NCBI RefSeq assembly: GCF_013362815.1
Contig: NZ_JABFVK010000040.1
Span: 1-58,851 of the forward strand
From: Hamadaea sp.
Lineage (GTDB): Bacteria > Actinomycetota > Actinomycetes > Mycobacteriales > Micromonosporaceae
Direction of reading: 5' to 3'
DNA length: 58,851 nt
In this document: positions 1-10,700 of the stretch, in pieces
Position numbering within the stretch: position 1 is the stretch's first letter
Layout of the letters: each line of letters starts with the position of its first letter
The notes under the pieces: model-generated
Told to the model about the DNA's origin: nothing
The model's input: only the letters and a program-made list of their open reading frames with translations
The model's database searches: none
Program-made: the position numbers and the translations under genes

Positions 1-3000
1 CTCGAAGGCGAGGTCCTCCAGCTCCCACTTGATCGTGTTCATGCCGAGCCGGTGCGCCAGCGGCGCCAGGATCTCCAGCGTCTCCTTTGCCGCCCGCTCT
101 CGACTGATCGCCGAGAGATAGGTCAGAGTTCGCATGTTGTGCAGACGGTCAGCCAACACAATCACTGGTACTCGCGGGTCCTTGGCGGTGGCCACGACCA
201 TCTTGCGGATGGCCTCCGCCTTCGCCGTGTCGCGAAGCCTAACTTTACGGAACTTCGTCGCGCAGTCGACCAGGAGCGCCACGCTCTCGCCGAAGTCGGC
301 ACGCACCTGGTCCAGCGTGTACGCCGTGTCCTCAGCAACATCCTGTAATAGCGCTGCGACGAGCGTCGTGGTGTCCATGCCGAGCCCGGCGAGCACCCCG
401 GCGACCGCCAGCGGGTGCGTGATGTAGGGATCGCCAGACTTCCGGTACTGCCCGCTGTGCCACCGGTCAGCCGTCTCGTACGCCTGCTGCAACAGGCGGA
501 TGTCGGCCCTCGGGTGCCATTTGCGGTGCTCGGAGATCAGCGGCACGAGCTCCTCGGCGACCAGGGTCGACTGCCAGCGGGCCTTGAACCGCGACAGGCG
601 CCCACGTAATCCAATCCAAAGAACTCGTACCCGCTGTCTGTACGACAGCGAAACTCCAGGTAGGGTTCTGAGTACGGACGCAATATGCTCGCGTTGCCAT
701 GCGAATAGCCGATCGTCCACCGTCAGGTAAACAAGCTCCTTGACTCGGGCGATGTCCTCGATGTGGACGAGCGCCTCGAACGCCTGAACGCGGTCACTGA
801 CATCGAACCGAGAGTCTTTACAGATCCGGACGAGAAAGTCGAGTGTGTGTGGTTCGCGTGTTTCTGCTAGGGCTCTCAAAGAGCGCCATCGACCTGGGAA
901 TCCGGCTCCCGTGTCAACGCAGTACTCGCCGAGTGCGTCGATCGCCAGCTCTCGGGCTTTGGAAGGTGCCGCATGATCGTCGACAATATCCAAGAAGGTA
1001 AAGAAGGCCCGTGAGCTGTCGCTTATCTTGACGATCGAGTCCAGCGCGGCGCGAATCGTAGAGATGCTCGCGCTCGGACTTGTGGCGAGCCGCGACAATG
1101 CTCTGATCGTCTCCTCGGCAAGTCGTTCATTGATCACAACGCCATCTGAAGCGAGCGTAACGACTAGGTCACATACATCGAAACGGTCCTCCATGAGGGC
1201 GTCGATAATAGCGTTGAGGACGCCATTATCGTATGGAAGGGCGGCGGCTAATAGGAATCGCAGGTACGATTCCTGGCGTACCACATTTGATCCGTTGACG
1301 TCGGCCCTTTCTGCGGAGATGGCCTCAAGGATCTCCTCCTCAGCAAGCCCGGACACCGAAAATGCGTATTGCGCTGCGAGGAACTCCTGGATGGTCTGAT
1401 GTAGAAAGTAAAAGTCCTCGACATGCTCGACGAGTATGCCGCTTCGACGAAGAACCTCGCGCAACATCGACTTCCATAAGTCTGCCGGAACTGTCGATGG
1501 CCGTAACGCAGCTGTCCATTCGTTTAGGAGAAGATCTGCTTGATCCGATATACCGCGTTGACGTGAATATGCTAGTTGGCATAGCCATCCGTCAGCTTCA
1601 CGCAGAATCTCTTCAGCTGCGTTTTCTGCTGAACTTCCGAACGGCCTCAAAGTCTGGAGAAGCTGCTCCCTCAGGCCGCGACCGGAGGATTCGAACAACT
1701 GCGCGCGAAGCGTCGCCAGATACTCTTGATAGACAAGATATCGGCCTGGTGGGAGGGCCTTGCTCTCGTCCAAAAGGAAAAGCTGCAGGAGCATAGTCGC
1801 CATTAATGGGTTCTGAGCCAGGTCGCCGAGCCCGACCATCGTAATGGCATCTTCAAACCGCCGGGTCGATTCATCGATGTCGGGAGCACCCAGGGCTTTT
1901 AGCCAGCTCTGCGCAAGTGTCACCACCTGCTCGCCGTTGAAAGGCAACAATTCGTAAATTTGAAGTGCCTCGTAGAATTGTACAGACGCCATTTCGTGTT
2001 CCAGCGGTCGCGTCGCGATCATGAATTGGTACACGTCCGGCGACGATTCTGCCAGTGCGCGTAGCTTCTTGAGAATCGCATCGCGGCTGGTCGAGCTTGC
2101 AACCTCGTCAAGTCCATCGACGAGAATCAGCCAGCGTGCGCCGGACCACGGTGGACGGGAGAACACGTCCGCTGAAACCGGCGATATCAGGCCGTACGCA
2201 CTCAACTCTGCGTTGATGCTGGAGGCGAGTGCGTCGGCTACCGTCTGCCGAGCAACCAAATCGGTTGCCATTACGCAACTAGGCACCTTCGTGACGTCAG
2301 TGAATGGGAGCTCCGCGAGCTCTCTTGTGACGGCGCGAAGAAGGCTCGATTTGCCGTAGCCTGCAGGTCCGGTAACGCAGAGGTCATCGTCGATATGGAG
2401 TAAGTCGTCTGCTGCCATAACGCGATTTGCGCCAGTCGATGTCGGTCTGGTCTGTGCTGCTGCGACCTGTCTGACATAGACGGATGACAGCGCGGGTAGC
2501 GGGCGACGATTGGGTCCCGGCGTGAATGAGTAGGGGTGAGTGTCGCTGTATCGCTTAAGCGAATTGATATACCGTCGAAGAGAGGTTGGCGGGTACTGCC
2601 ATCTCCCCCTCTCAAGCTGTTCGTCCGACAGACTCTCGATCCATGGCAGATTGCTACGCGATGTCAAGGACCCAAGATAGATTCCGGCGGCCGCGATAAT
2701 TTCACTCGCGGGCAACATGTGTGCGCTACCTCGCTCGTCCGAGGTAAGAAGCATGCCGCAGACGGCGCCCGTGGCTAGATTTAGGACAGCGCTGCCGCTA
2801 TATCCAGGACCTACGGGGGTACCGAAGACTCTGCCCAACTCGACGTCTGGTGTCCCATCAGGGCGAGATCCACCCTGGTAGGTGAAGTTCGCGGATTGCC
2901 CGCGCTGATATCCGTTGGCCGGGTGCCCGAAGGTCCACAGCCTATCACCAATGTCAATGTAGGGATCCATTAGTACGTAGTCGAGTGCGATGCTTTCGCC

Positions 3001-3312
3001 GTCGATGCCGGTAAGAAACACCAGATCCAGGTCGCGAGATTCCTTGCGAGGTGCCTCTTGGCTGACCTGAAGATGTATCTGCCGACCGTGACTCGTGCGT
3101 CCGCGGACATTGGAGGACGCGCCGTCGAAGAGGTGTGCACACGTCGCGACGACACCCGGAGCGATGATGAAGCCGGTGCCGCGGATGGGCTGCAGGCCTT
3201 TGTGTGTACCCTCGACCTCTAGAGCGACGGTTGCCGCTCGCAGGATCTTCTCGGGTCCGCCCGCTTCTTCCGATCCTTGATCGGCGCTGTCTAGGCTTGC
3301 TCCCTGGTCCAT
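1..3312 (-). CDS. Trypsin-NACHT(STAND)-RelA/SpoT HD fusion, 3' end outside window
   Basis: I translated the complement by hand from the ATG at 3312 to the window edge: 1104 codons with no stop. Residues ~35-215 are a trypsin-like protease with His60 (TCAH), Asp94 or Asp96 (RDLDLVFL) and Ser172 (GYSGSA). Residues ~300-650 are a NACHT/STAND NTPase: Walker [10 protein letters not shown] (315-323), Walker [11 protein letters not shown] (395-404), and the downstream [15 protein letters not shown] typical of NACHT winged-helix ends. Residues ~660-900 look like HEAT-type helices. Residues ~905-1104 match the Rel HD domain ([43 protein letters not shown]). A (p)ppGpp synthetase domain normally follows but would lie off the window. 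The HD-motif His is Gln990 (LLQD), so the hydrolase is probably inactive. The start overlaps the Trypco1-like gene by 22 nt and has an AAGG element upstream. Domain calls are confident; the biological role (NTP-gated, protease-regulated alarmone effector) is inferred. Confidence 0.88.
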   Translation of the reverse strand, partial: MDQGASLDSADQGSEEAGGPEKILRAATVALEVEGTHKGLQPIRGTGFIIAPGVVATCAHLFDGASSNVRGRTSHGRQIHLQVSQEAPRKESRDLDLVFLTGIDGESIALDYVLMDPYIDIGDRLWTFGHPANGYQRGQSANFTYQGGSRPDGTPDVELGRVFGTPVGPGYSGSAVLNLATGAVCGMLLTSDERGSAHMLPASEIIAAAGIYLGSLTSRSNLPWIESLSDEQLERGRWQYPPTSLRRYINSLKRYSDTHPYSFTPGPNRRPLPALSSVYVRQVAAAQTRPTSTGANRVMAADDLLHIDDDLCVTGPAGYGKSSLLRAVTRELAELPFTDVTKVPSCVMATDLVARQTVADALASSINAELSAYGLISPVSADVFSRPPWSGARWLILVDGLDEVASSTSRDAILKKLRALAESSPDVYQFMIATRPLEHEMASVQFYEALQIYELLPFNGEQVVTLAQSWLKALGAPDIDESTRRFEDAITMVGLGDLAQNPLMATMLLQLFLLDESKALPPGRYLVYQEYLATLRAQLFESSGRGLREQLLQTLRPFGSSAENAAEEILREADGWLCQLAYSRQRGISDQADLLLNEWTAALRPSTVPADLWKSMLREVLRRSGILVEHVEDFYFLHQTIQEFLAAQYAFSVSGLAEEEILEAISAERADVNGSNVVRQESYLRFLLAAALPYDNGVLNAIIDALMEDRFDVCDLVVTLASDGVVINERLAEETIRALSRLATSPSASISTIRAALDSIVKISDSSRAFFTFLDIVDDHAAPSKARELAIDALGEYCVDTGAGFPGRWRSLRALAETREPHTLDFLVRICKDSRFDVSDRVQAFEALVHIEDIARVKELVYLTVDDRLFAWQREHIASVLRTLPGVSLSYRQRVRVLWIGLRGRLSRFKARWQSTLVAEELVPLISEHRKWHPRADIRLLQQAYETADRWHSGQYRKSGDPYITHPLAVAGVLAGLGMDTTTLVAALLQDVAEDTAYTLDQVRADFGESVALLVDCATKFRKVRLRDTAKAEAIRKMVVATAKDPRVPVIVLADRLHNMRTLTYLSAISRERAAKETLEILAPLAHRLGMNTIKWELEDLAFE

Positions 3313-3584
3313 TCAAGTCCGACCTTGATTGATGAATGTACGCTCGCCTTGCCGAGAATCGCCACGAGCCGACCGCTCTCCATGCCGAAGTTGCAGCCGA
3401 ATTCAAGGGTGAGCTTTCGGGCGTCATGCTCTTGTATCTGACGGATCAGTTCGCCGGCGAAGGCGCAGAGCCCCGGAATGATCTGCTCAAGACCATAAGG
3501 GCTGGCCGCAATGTTCGATTCTCCGGAGTGAAACGTGGTGTCGACAAGATCGACTTTCAGGTAGACGAGTTCACCTCCCGCCAT
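3291..3584 (-). CDS. Trypco1-like (trypsin-co-occurring domain, CU044_2847-type) protein
   Basis: A 97-residue protein starting [13 protein letters not shown]. Its C-terminal half ([14 protein letters not shown], then IKVGLEW) matches what I remember of the trypsin-co-occurring domain 1 family, small beta-rich proteins encoded beside trypsin-NACHT genes in actinobacterial conflict systems. Its stop lies inside the 5' end of the trypsin-NACHT-Rel gene (22-nt overlap), so the two are co-transcribed and probably translationally coupled. An open frame extends upstream to 3899 but looks non-coding. No strong ribosome site precedes 3584, so the start is uncertain. Its molecular role is not established; a partner, substrate or regulator of the protease is the usual guess. 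Confidence 0.75.
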   Translation of the reverse strand: MAGGELVYLKVDLVDTTFHSGESNIAASPYGLEQIIPGLCAFAGELIRQIQEHDARKLTLEFGCNFGMESGRLVAILGKASVHSSIKVGLEWTREQA

Positions 3585-3924
3585 CACTGGCACCAGACGT
3601 GCGCTGGCCGGATCCTCGGACAGAGATCGTTCATCAATCAAGACGGCTCCCAGATAACCACGTTGTCCTATTCGCAGCCATTGGGCAACGATGCGCCGTT
3701 CATCCCAGCCAACGGCTACCCGGTGCGACGACTGTTGCCTGCTACCGTAGCGAACGGTGTCGACATGGGATAGACGGCGCTTCCACTGACTCAGTCCATG
3801 TGCCCGTCGGCGAGAGCAGGCCGACTGGTCCCCGCCCACGCCGTACAAGTGGCCTGCTGTCGTGGCTCCATGGCGTGGGTGAACCAAATGCAGGACCACC
3901 GACTGCTTTGATCTGGATCCTGTA

Positions 3925-4071
3925 ATGGGCGCTGGCGTTCATTGGGCAGGCGGTTCACCCCGGGCTGAATATGATCTCGTACAACAGCAGGCCTTGGGCG
4001 CGCTTCCCGGAGCCGTCAATTTCGAGCCGGGTGTGCAAGGCCTACGCATCGGTTGGACGGCGGACTCTTGA
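3925..4071 (+). pseudogene. 48-codon coding-like remnant, unrecognised
   Basis: A short plus-strand frame begins MGAGVHWAGGSPRAEYDL and ends VQGLRIGWTADS. Its codon choice and sequence look like the C-terminus of a larger protein, and the reading frame extends in coding-like style back to a stop at 3880. I do not recognise the family. It could be the truncated end of a gene broken when the neighbouring island was acquired, or a chance frame. Confidence 0.25.
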
Positions 4072-4120
4072 AACGCTGGAAGTAGCCCGTCGTCTGAGCG
4101 CTTCCTGGGAGAAATACACA

Positions 4121-4158
4121 TGCGGCCGGCGTACTCCCCTCGAGGTACGCCGGCCGCA
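4121..4158 (-). terminator. Strong hairpin downstream of DUF6458-like gene
   Basis: Perfect 14-bp inverted repeat (4121-4134 with 4145-4158) around a 10-nt loop. It lies 15 bp after the stop of the minus-strand gene, and a moderately T-rich TGTGTATTT follows on that strand. It reads best as its transcription terminator. Confidence 0.7.
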
Positions 4159-4172
4159 GTCTGACGGAACCG

Positions 4173-4424
4173 TCACCGGACGGGCGGCGGCGGAACGTCC
4201 GAGCGCTCCTCGACCCGCCGGTACTCGGCCGGCTCGTCGGCCACCGTGGTGGTGCGCGAGCGGCGGTTGCTCCAGAAGATCGACGTGATGACCAGGCCCA
4301 GGGCGCCGGCCGCCATGAGGATCCAGCCGACGGCGTCGAGATCGATCCCGGCGATGCTGACATTCAGCGCGAAGGTCAGGATCGCGCCGACGGCGAGCAG
4401 GAAGATGCTGGCACCGATACCCAC
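4173..4424 (-). CDS. Small membrane protein, DUF6458-like
   Basis: 83 residues starting MGIGASIFLLAVGAILTFAL. Two predicted membrane helices (about 5-25 and 33-52) are followed by a charged, proline-rich cytoplasmic tail. The start, the GIDLDAVGWILM segment and the length fit the actinobacterial DUF6458 family as I remember it. Function unknown. It is a single gene with its own hairpin downstream. Confidence 0.8.
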   Translation of the reverse strand: MGIGASIFLLAVGAILTFALNVSIAGIDLDAVGWILMAAGALGLVITSIFWSNRRSRTTTVADEPAEYRRVEERSDVPPPPVR

Positions 4425-4732
4425 GACGCACTCCTCTCTCTGCGTACGGCCCCCGTGCTGTCACCGCCGGTACCCAGTCGGCCCGAGGTTGACACCCGAC
4501 AGTCCGGTCCTGTCCTCCGTTAGCGGCTGCCGGTCTGGCCGTTCGCAGCGAGCAGCCGTGACAGAGAGTGGTCCGATCATCGCGTTCTGCTGTCTCTCAT
4601 CCGACAACGAGCTGGCTCCCAGTGACGTCCCGATGATCTGATCCGCCGAAGGCATATACATGCCTCACTTTCATGGAACCGGCCTCAGTGGACTGTCCTG
4701 TCTGGCCGGCGGGTGCGATCGGACGGGCGACA
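4425..4732. other. Divergent intergenic region upstream of the RTX gene
   Basis: About 310 bp between divergent genes, presumably holding both promoters. A small inverted repeat GGCATATACATGCC lies near 4650. I see no convincing gene or clear -35/-10 pair. Confidence 0.4.
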
Positions 4733-7700
4733 ATGGGGATGGGGAGCAGATCCCGGCTGGCCAGGGCCATCCGGGCAGTGCTGGCGCTGGTCTTGGTGAC
4801 TCCGCTAGCGGTGGTGGTGGCAGGCGCGCCCGCGCACGCCGATCCGCCCGCTTGGGAGACGGCGCTGCGCCAGGTGGTCGCCGACACGGCGACGTGGTCC
4901 ACCGGGCTGAGCAAGGTGGGGCAGCTGGCTCAGCCACTGCCCATGCTCGGCGTCAGCGCCGGATCGCTGGTCGACGCCGACCACGTCGTGAAGGCGGCCT
5001 CCGACGGGCTGACCGCGTACGGGCTGACCAACAGTGACCGCGATCTCGGTGGCGGCGCCCGGTTGACCAGCACCGTGACGGACACCGGCGGCGTACACGA
5101 GCTCGATATCCAGCTCTCGGTGAAGCGCGAGGTGACGGCCAAGGACTTCGCCGCCGCGGGGATCACCGCCGCGCAGGCGGTCACCGTCACGGGGTGGGCG
5201 ACGCTGCGGCTCAAGGCCCGCTCCGACGGCACCACCACCTACCTCGTGCGCGACGCCGACGCGCCGCGCCTGGACATCGACGCCGTCGCTCACTTCCGAT
5301 CCGATCTGGACAAAGCGACAGCCTCGGTGGGCATCCTGGAGGTCGCGCTGCAGCCGGGCACGACTCTCTCGGCCTCGACGCACCTAGTCGTACGCGTGAA
5401 CGACCCCAACGGCGACGGCAAGCTGGCCTTCGGAACCGGCGGTGAACTGAGCGCGCCCGGATCGCTGACCGGCCTGCTCACGGCGGCGTTGGACGGCGCC
5501 GGCGGCGGCAAGGTCTCCGACGACGCGACCGAGGCGGGACCGGGCTCGATCACCGCCACGATCAAGCTCGGGGCGGCCGCGACCGGCGCCCCCGTCGGAC
5601 TGCCGACCCTGGCCGCTACGATCCTCGTGAGCTGGCCCGACGTCAGTACCGGTCAGCCGACGGTGAGCGCCACGGGGCTCGACGGCACGATCGCCAAGTT
5701 CAAGAACATGAGCCCGCTCGACCTCGCGGCCGGGCTGGCTCAGCTCGCGACGTTCCTGTCGGGCGTGCAGAACAGCAAGGCGGCCGGCAACCTGAACCTG
5801 CCGTTCCTGCGCGGCACGTACGCCGACGCGGTCGCCGTCAACGAGAAGCTCACCTCGTTCCTCAAGAAGAACACCTACCCGAAGCCGGAGGACCCCGACT
5901 TCGTCGCCGGGACCGACGACCCGGCCAAGGCCGGTCAGCCGCGGTTCACTTCGTTGCAGCAGCTGCTGAAGCTGCTCTCCGACGAGGGTCTGCTCGGTGC
6001 GACACCGATGTCGTTCGCCAATGACAAGCTCGTCTTCTCGCTGGCGTTGGCGCGTACGCCTGGCTCGGCGATCGCGCTGGACCCGGGTGCGGCGAGCGTC
6101 TCCGGCAAGGGGGCGACGTTCACCCCGAGCGGCTTCTCCGTCGCGACCAACCGCTTCACGCCGGGGGCGTTGAAGGGCCAGCGGGTGGTGGCCGGAACCT
6201 CAGCCGGAACCGTGCAGGACAACACCGCGAATTCCGTCACGCTGACCGGCGAGTGGATCGGCGGCCGGCCAGGTGACGACAGCAGCTGGGTCATCAGCAG
6301 CTCCGATCCGCACATCGGCGCGGTGCAGCTCGGCGACGCCTTCACCCAGACGCTCGACGACGGCAAGAAGACCGGGCTGCGTACGGCGAACGCGCAGGCG
6401 AGCCTCGCTCAGGTGAAGCCGGCCTACACGGCCGCGATCACGCTGGTCCTCGATCTGCGGGACAACGTCGGCGACGCCGCCGCGAACGTCGACCGGGTGC
6501 TGTTGCGGACCGATCCGAACACACCCCTGTTCACCGCCGACTTCCCGATCACCTCGACGATCGACTTCTATACGAAGATCGGCTTCCTCAAGCTCCGGGT
6601 GAACGGCTCGCTCACCGTGGCCAAGGCGTCCGGCGTACCCGCCATGCTGAGCGTGAAGTTCAAGCAGGCCCAGGATCTCAGTCTCGGCGCGTTGTTCCAG
6701 AAGTTGCAGTCCGACCCGGCTGCCCTGCTCGACGTCACCTCCTCGGTACGCACCACCGGATCGGTCCGGCTGACCGTGCCCGGCGACACCGGCGTACTCG
6801 GCGAGGGGGTCAGCGCCACCTTCAGCCAGACCGCCGGGGGCGACCCGGTGATCAACGCGACCAACCTCGACGGGCTCTTCTCGCTGGACTACAACCCCGA
6901 TGACCCGAACGCCCTGTTCGGCACGGTCGTCGAGGCGATCAAGCTGATCAACCAGGCGCTGGCCTCGGCCAACGGCGGCAGCGGCATCATGGACCAGAAG
7001 ATCCCGCTGCTCGGCAAGTCGCCGCGGGAGATGATGGGCAGCGACGAGAGCGGCGTCGGCACCTCGGTCAGCTACACCGCGGAGAACGACAACTTCCTGC
7101 TCAAGGACACCAGCCGGGATGTGAACTCGAAGTTCCCGCTCCGGTTGAAGGATCGCACCGTCGTCATCGGGACGAAGGCGTACCGGATTCTCGACGTCGT
7201 CGACGACCAGACGCTGCGGATCGCGGCGGCCGGGTCGGCGACGCCCGAGGCCGGTGCGGCGTACGCCGTCCGCCCGGAACTGGCCGAGGCGGTCGACCGG
7301 CTGCTGGCCAACCCGCCGGAGACGCTGCAGGACGCGCTCGACATGGTCAACAAGACCATCGGCGAGGGCAGCGGCCTGAGCTTCGCCCTCGATCAGCGGG
7401 AGGGCGGCCCTTACCTGCGCATCGGATTGGACTGGAAGCGCAAGTTCCACACCGGTACGCCCCTCACCTTCGCCTGGTCGGGCGCGGGCGACCTGGTCAG
7501 CCTCGACTCGTCGGGGACGGTGGCGCTGGACGTCACCGGCGAGGCCAGCCTCGGCCTGCTGTTGCCGTTGGCGCTGGACTCGGCTCCATTGCTCGACCAC
7601 TCCTCGCACGCCGGCGTGACCGTGTCGGTCGCTGCGAACCAGGTCGCCCTGGCCGCCCGGGTCGGCCCGCTGGCGCTGGAGCTCGGCAAGCCGGGGGACT

Positions 7701-10700
7701 ACGCGAGCGTTCAGGGCAACCTGAAGCTCGGCCTGACCACCGGCGCCGACGAGGACAAGCCGGTGCTGGACGGGTTCCTCGGGCTCAGCCCCGCGCTGAC
7801 CACCGACGGCGTGGACTGCGGTGGCGGCGTCGGCGGCGCGAACGTCGCGCTGTGCGCCCGGGCCCCGATCTTCCTGAACGACTGCGACCCGCCGGCGGGC
7901 AGCAACGTGCTGTCGCTGACGGCGACCAAGGACTTCGACCTCACCCCGCAGCTGCCCGATCTCGGGCCCTGCCTGCAGAGCCTGGTACTCAAGCTGACCG
8001 ACTTCAACGTCGGCATCGACGGCTACCTGGCGAAGCTGGAGGACGCGCTGCGGCTGGCCAGCTTCGACGGCAAACTGCCGTTGGTCGGTGACGACCTGCA
8101 ACAAGGCCAGCGGTTCATCCACCAGTTGCGGGAGGACATCAAGGCGGCCATCGGCCCGGTCCTCGCCAACGCGCCCGCCAACAGCGACGGCCTGGACACC
8201 GCGTTGACCGCCGCGATGCAGCAACTCGATCCGGCGCTGTCCGTCGACGTCGCCTGCCGCCAGGGCGTACCCGAGCCGTGCTCGCTCGCGGAGGTGCAGT
8301 CCGTCCGCATCCAGCTGACGACGCAACGCGGCAATCCGTCCGCTGTGGACGGATGCGCCGGAACCGAGTGCCTGGGCACCGACGTCCCGCTGGATCTGGG
8401 CGTACCGGGGTTGGCGTTGAAGGCCAAGAAGGGGGCGACCGGTGGCGTGCACGTGGCGCTCGGGTGGAAGCTGCACCTCGACCTGGTCCTCGACCGGACC
8501 GAGGGCTTCTACGTGGCCACCCACTCGGGCAACGACCTGTCGCCCGAGCTGCAGATCGGCGCGAAGTTCGACGCGGACGACCTGGAGGCGCAGCTCGCCT
8601 TCATCCAGGTGCTCGCCGAGAAGAAGTCGTCCGCTCCGCTGGCGAGCGCGTACTTCGGGATCGACCTGAAGGGCTCGGCGGCCGAGGAGAGCTGCTTCGC
8701 GCCGAACCCCTGCACCGCCGACCCGAACGCCAAGCTGACCCTCGCGGAGCTCGGTGACCTCGGTTCGCTGATGAAGACCAACCTGACCGCGACCATCGCG
8801 ATCGACTGGCAGCTGACCGCCAAGGTTGATCCGAGCACCGAGGTCGGCTCGGCGTTGCCGGGCATCAGCGCCCGGTTCAAGCTGGGCTGGGGGATCAGCA
8901 ACCACACCGGCGAACTGGTCCCGGGGAACCTGAACATCGAGTTCTCCGACATCGCGCTGGACGCGGGTGCGTTCTTCAGCAAGATCCTGAAGCCGGTCCT
9001 GGACAAGGTGAAGTCCGTGACCGGGCCGCTCCAGCCGGTCATCGACACCCTGTACGCGCCGATCCCGGTTCTGTCCGACCTCTCCAAGGCGGCCGGTGGA
9101 CCCGACATCACCCTGATCTGGCTGGCGAAGACGTTCAGCACCCTCAACGGCGGCCCGAACCTCGACTTCGTGGACACCGTCCGGGCGGTGATCGACTTCA
9201 TCAACCATGTTCCCGACTGCACGACGAGCTGCAAGATTCCGCTCGGCACCTTCTTCGTCAACCCGGCGAAGGCGCTGACGACGCTGGCCTCGCCGGCCTC
9301 GGCGGCGGGCCTGATCGACAATCCGCAGCCGGTCAGCGCACAAGAGGTCAAGTCCAAGGTGGACGGAGCGTCCAACGGCGCGAAGCTGTTCGACGCCCCG
9401 GCCGGGCAGAAGAGCAACGCGGCGAAGATCGGCTTCACCTTCCCGATCTTCGACAATCCCGGGTCGTTGTTCGGCCTGCTGCTGGGCCAGGACGTCGAGC
9501 TGGTCGGCTTCGACTCGGGCCCGCTGGAGCTCGGCTTCTCCTGGCGGCAGTCGTTCGGCCCCGTGTACGCGCCGCCGCCGGTGATGATCACGCTGTCCGG
9601 CAGCGCCTCGGTGACCGCCCGGTTCATGGCCGGGTTGGACACCAAGGGGATCCGGCACGCGATCGAGGCGGCGACCAACGGCACCGCGGTCAACGCCGTG
9701 AGCCTGCTCGACGGGTTGTACTTCAAGACGACGGATGCCAACGGCGTGGTCGTCCCGGTGGTGACCCTACGCGGGGAGATCGCGGCGGGAGCCGAGGTCA
9801 CCCTGCTGATCGTGAAGGCCGGCATCGAGGGCGGCGTACGCCTGACGGTCGGGTTCGCCTGGAACGACCCGGACAACGACGGGAAGTTCCGCCTCAGCGA
9901 GTTCCTGCAGGCGTTGCTGACCAACCCGATCTGCCTGTTCACCACGAGCGGTCAGCTGTCGGTGTTCCTGCGCGTCTACATCACCATCGACCTGTTCCTG
10001 TTCTCCAAGACGTGGAGCTTCACACTGGTCAACGCGGTCCTGCTGGACTTCCGCGCCCAGCCCGACTGTTCGCCGCCACCGCCGGAGCTAGGCGGGGTGA
10101 GCGGGGACACCCTGGTCGTCTTCGCGGGCAAGTTCGGCAAGTCGGCCCAGCGCGGTCACTCCGCGTGGGACAACACCGCCGGCACCTACCCCGGTGACGT
10201 CGTCAAGGTGTACGCGTTGCATTACGCCGACGCGAACGACCCCGGCGGCAGCGACGACTTCGACGGCTTCGCGGTCGAGGCGCTGGGGCGTACGCAGCAG
10301 TTCCTGGATCCGAACCTGAAGCGGGTGGTCGTCGACGGCCGGGGTTACTCGGTCAGCGACGCCGACAAGACCGCGATGTCGGTGATCTTCCTCGGTGACG
10401 GCGACCCGTCCGGCAACGGCACGGCGTCCCCGTTCGACAAGACCGCCGTCGTCTTCGGCTCGGACGGCAAGGACCAGATCCGCACCGGCACCGGCCCGGC
10501 GTACGTGGACGGCGGCCCCGGCGACGACACCATCGTCACCGCCGAGTCGGCGGGCACGACCGCGTGGGTCGCGGGCGGCTCCGGCAACGACAACATCACC
10601 ACGGGCGACGGAACCGGCACGGTCGCCGGGGACAGCGGCCTCGGCTACACGACCCAGGACGTGACGGCGGGCGGCAAGACCCTCTCCGGCGTCGTGAACT

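Larger units (their letters stand above)
3585..4172. other. Intergenic stretch beside the island; no complete gene
   Basis: About 590 bp between the Trypco1-like gene and the DUF6458-like gene. Open frames here are short and of atypical composition. Two things stand out: a short plus-strand coding-like tail (separate entry) and a strong hairpin at 4121-4158. Composition changes from the island to the high-GC backbone within this stretch. No integrase, tRNA or direct-repeat attachment site was recognised. Confidence 0.5.

Noticed and set aside
3599-3925. Plus-strand ORF upstream of the DUF6458-like gene, antisense to the Trypco1 region
   Set aside because: Composition and low-complexity sequence look non-coding and it overlaps the coding Trypco1-like gene.
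6200-9658. Long open frame on the strand opposite the RTX gene (over 1100 codons)
   Set aside because: It is an antisense shadow caused by high-GC codon structure; Arg/Gly/Val-rich with no domain or signal, while the plus strand is clearly coding.
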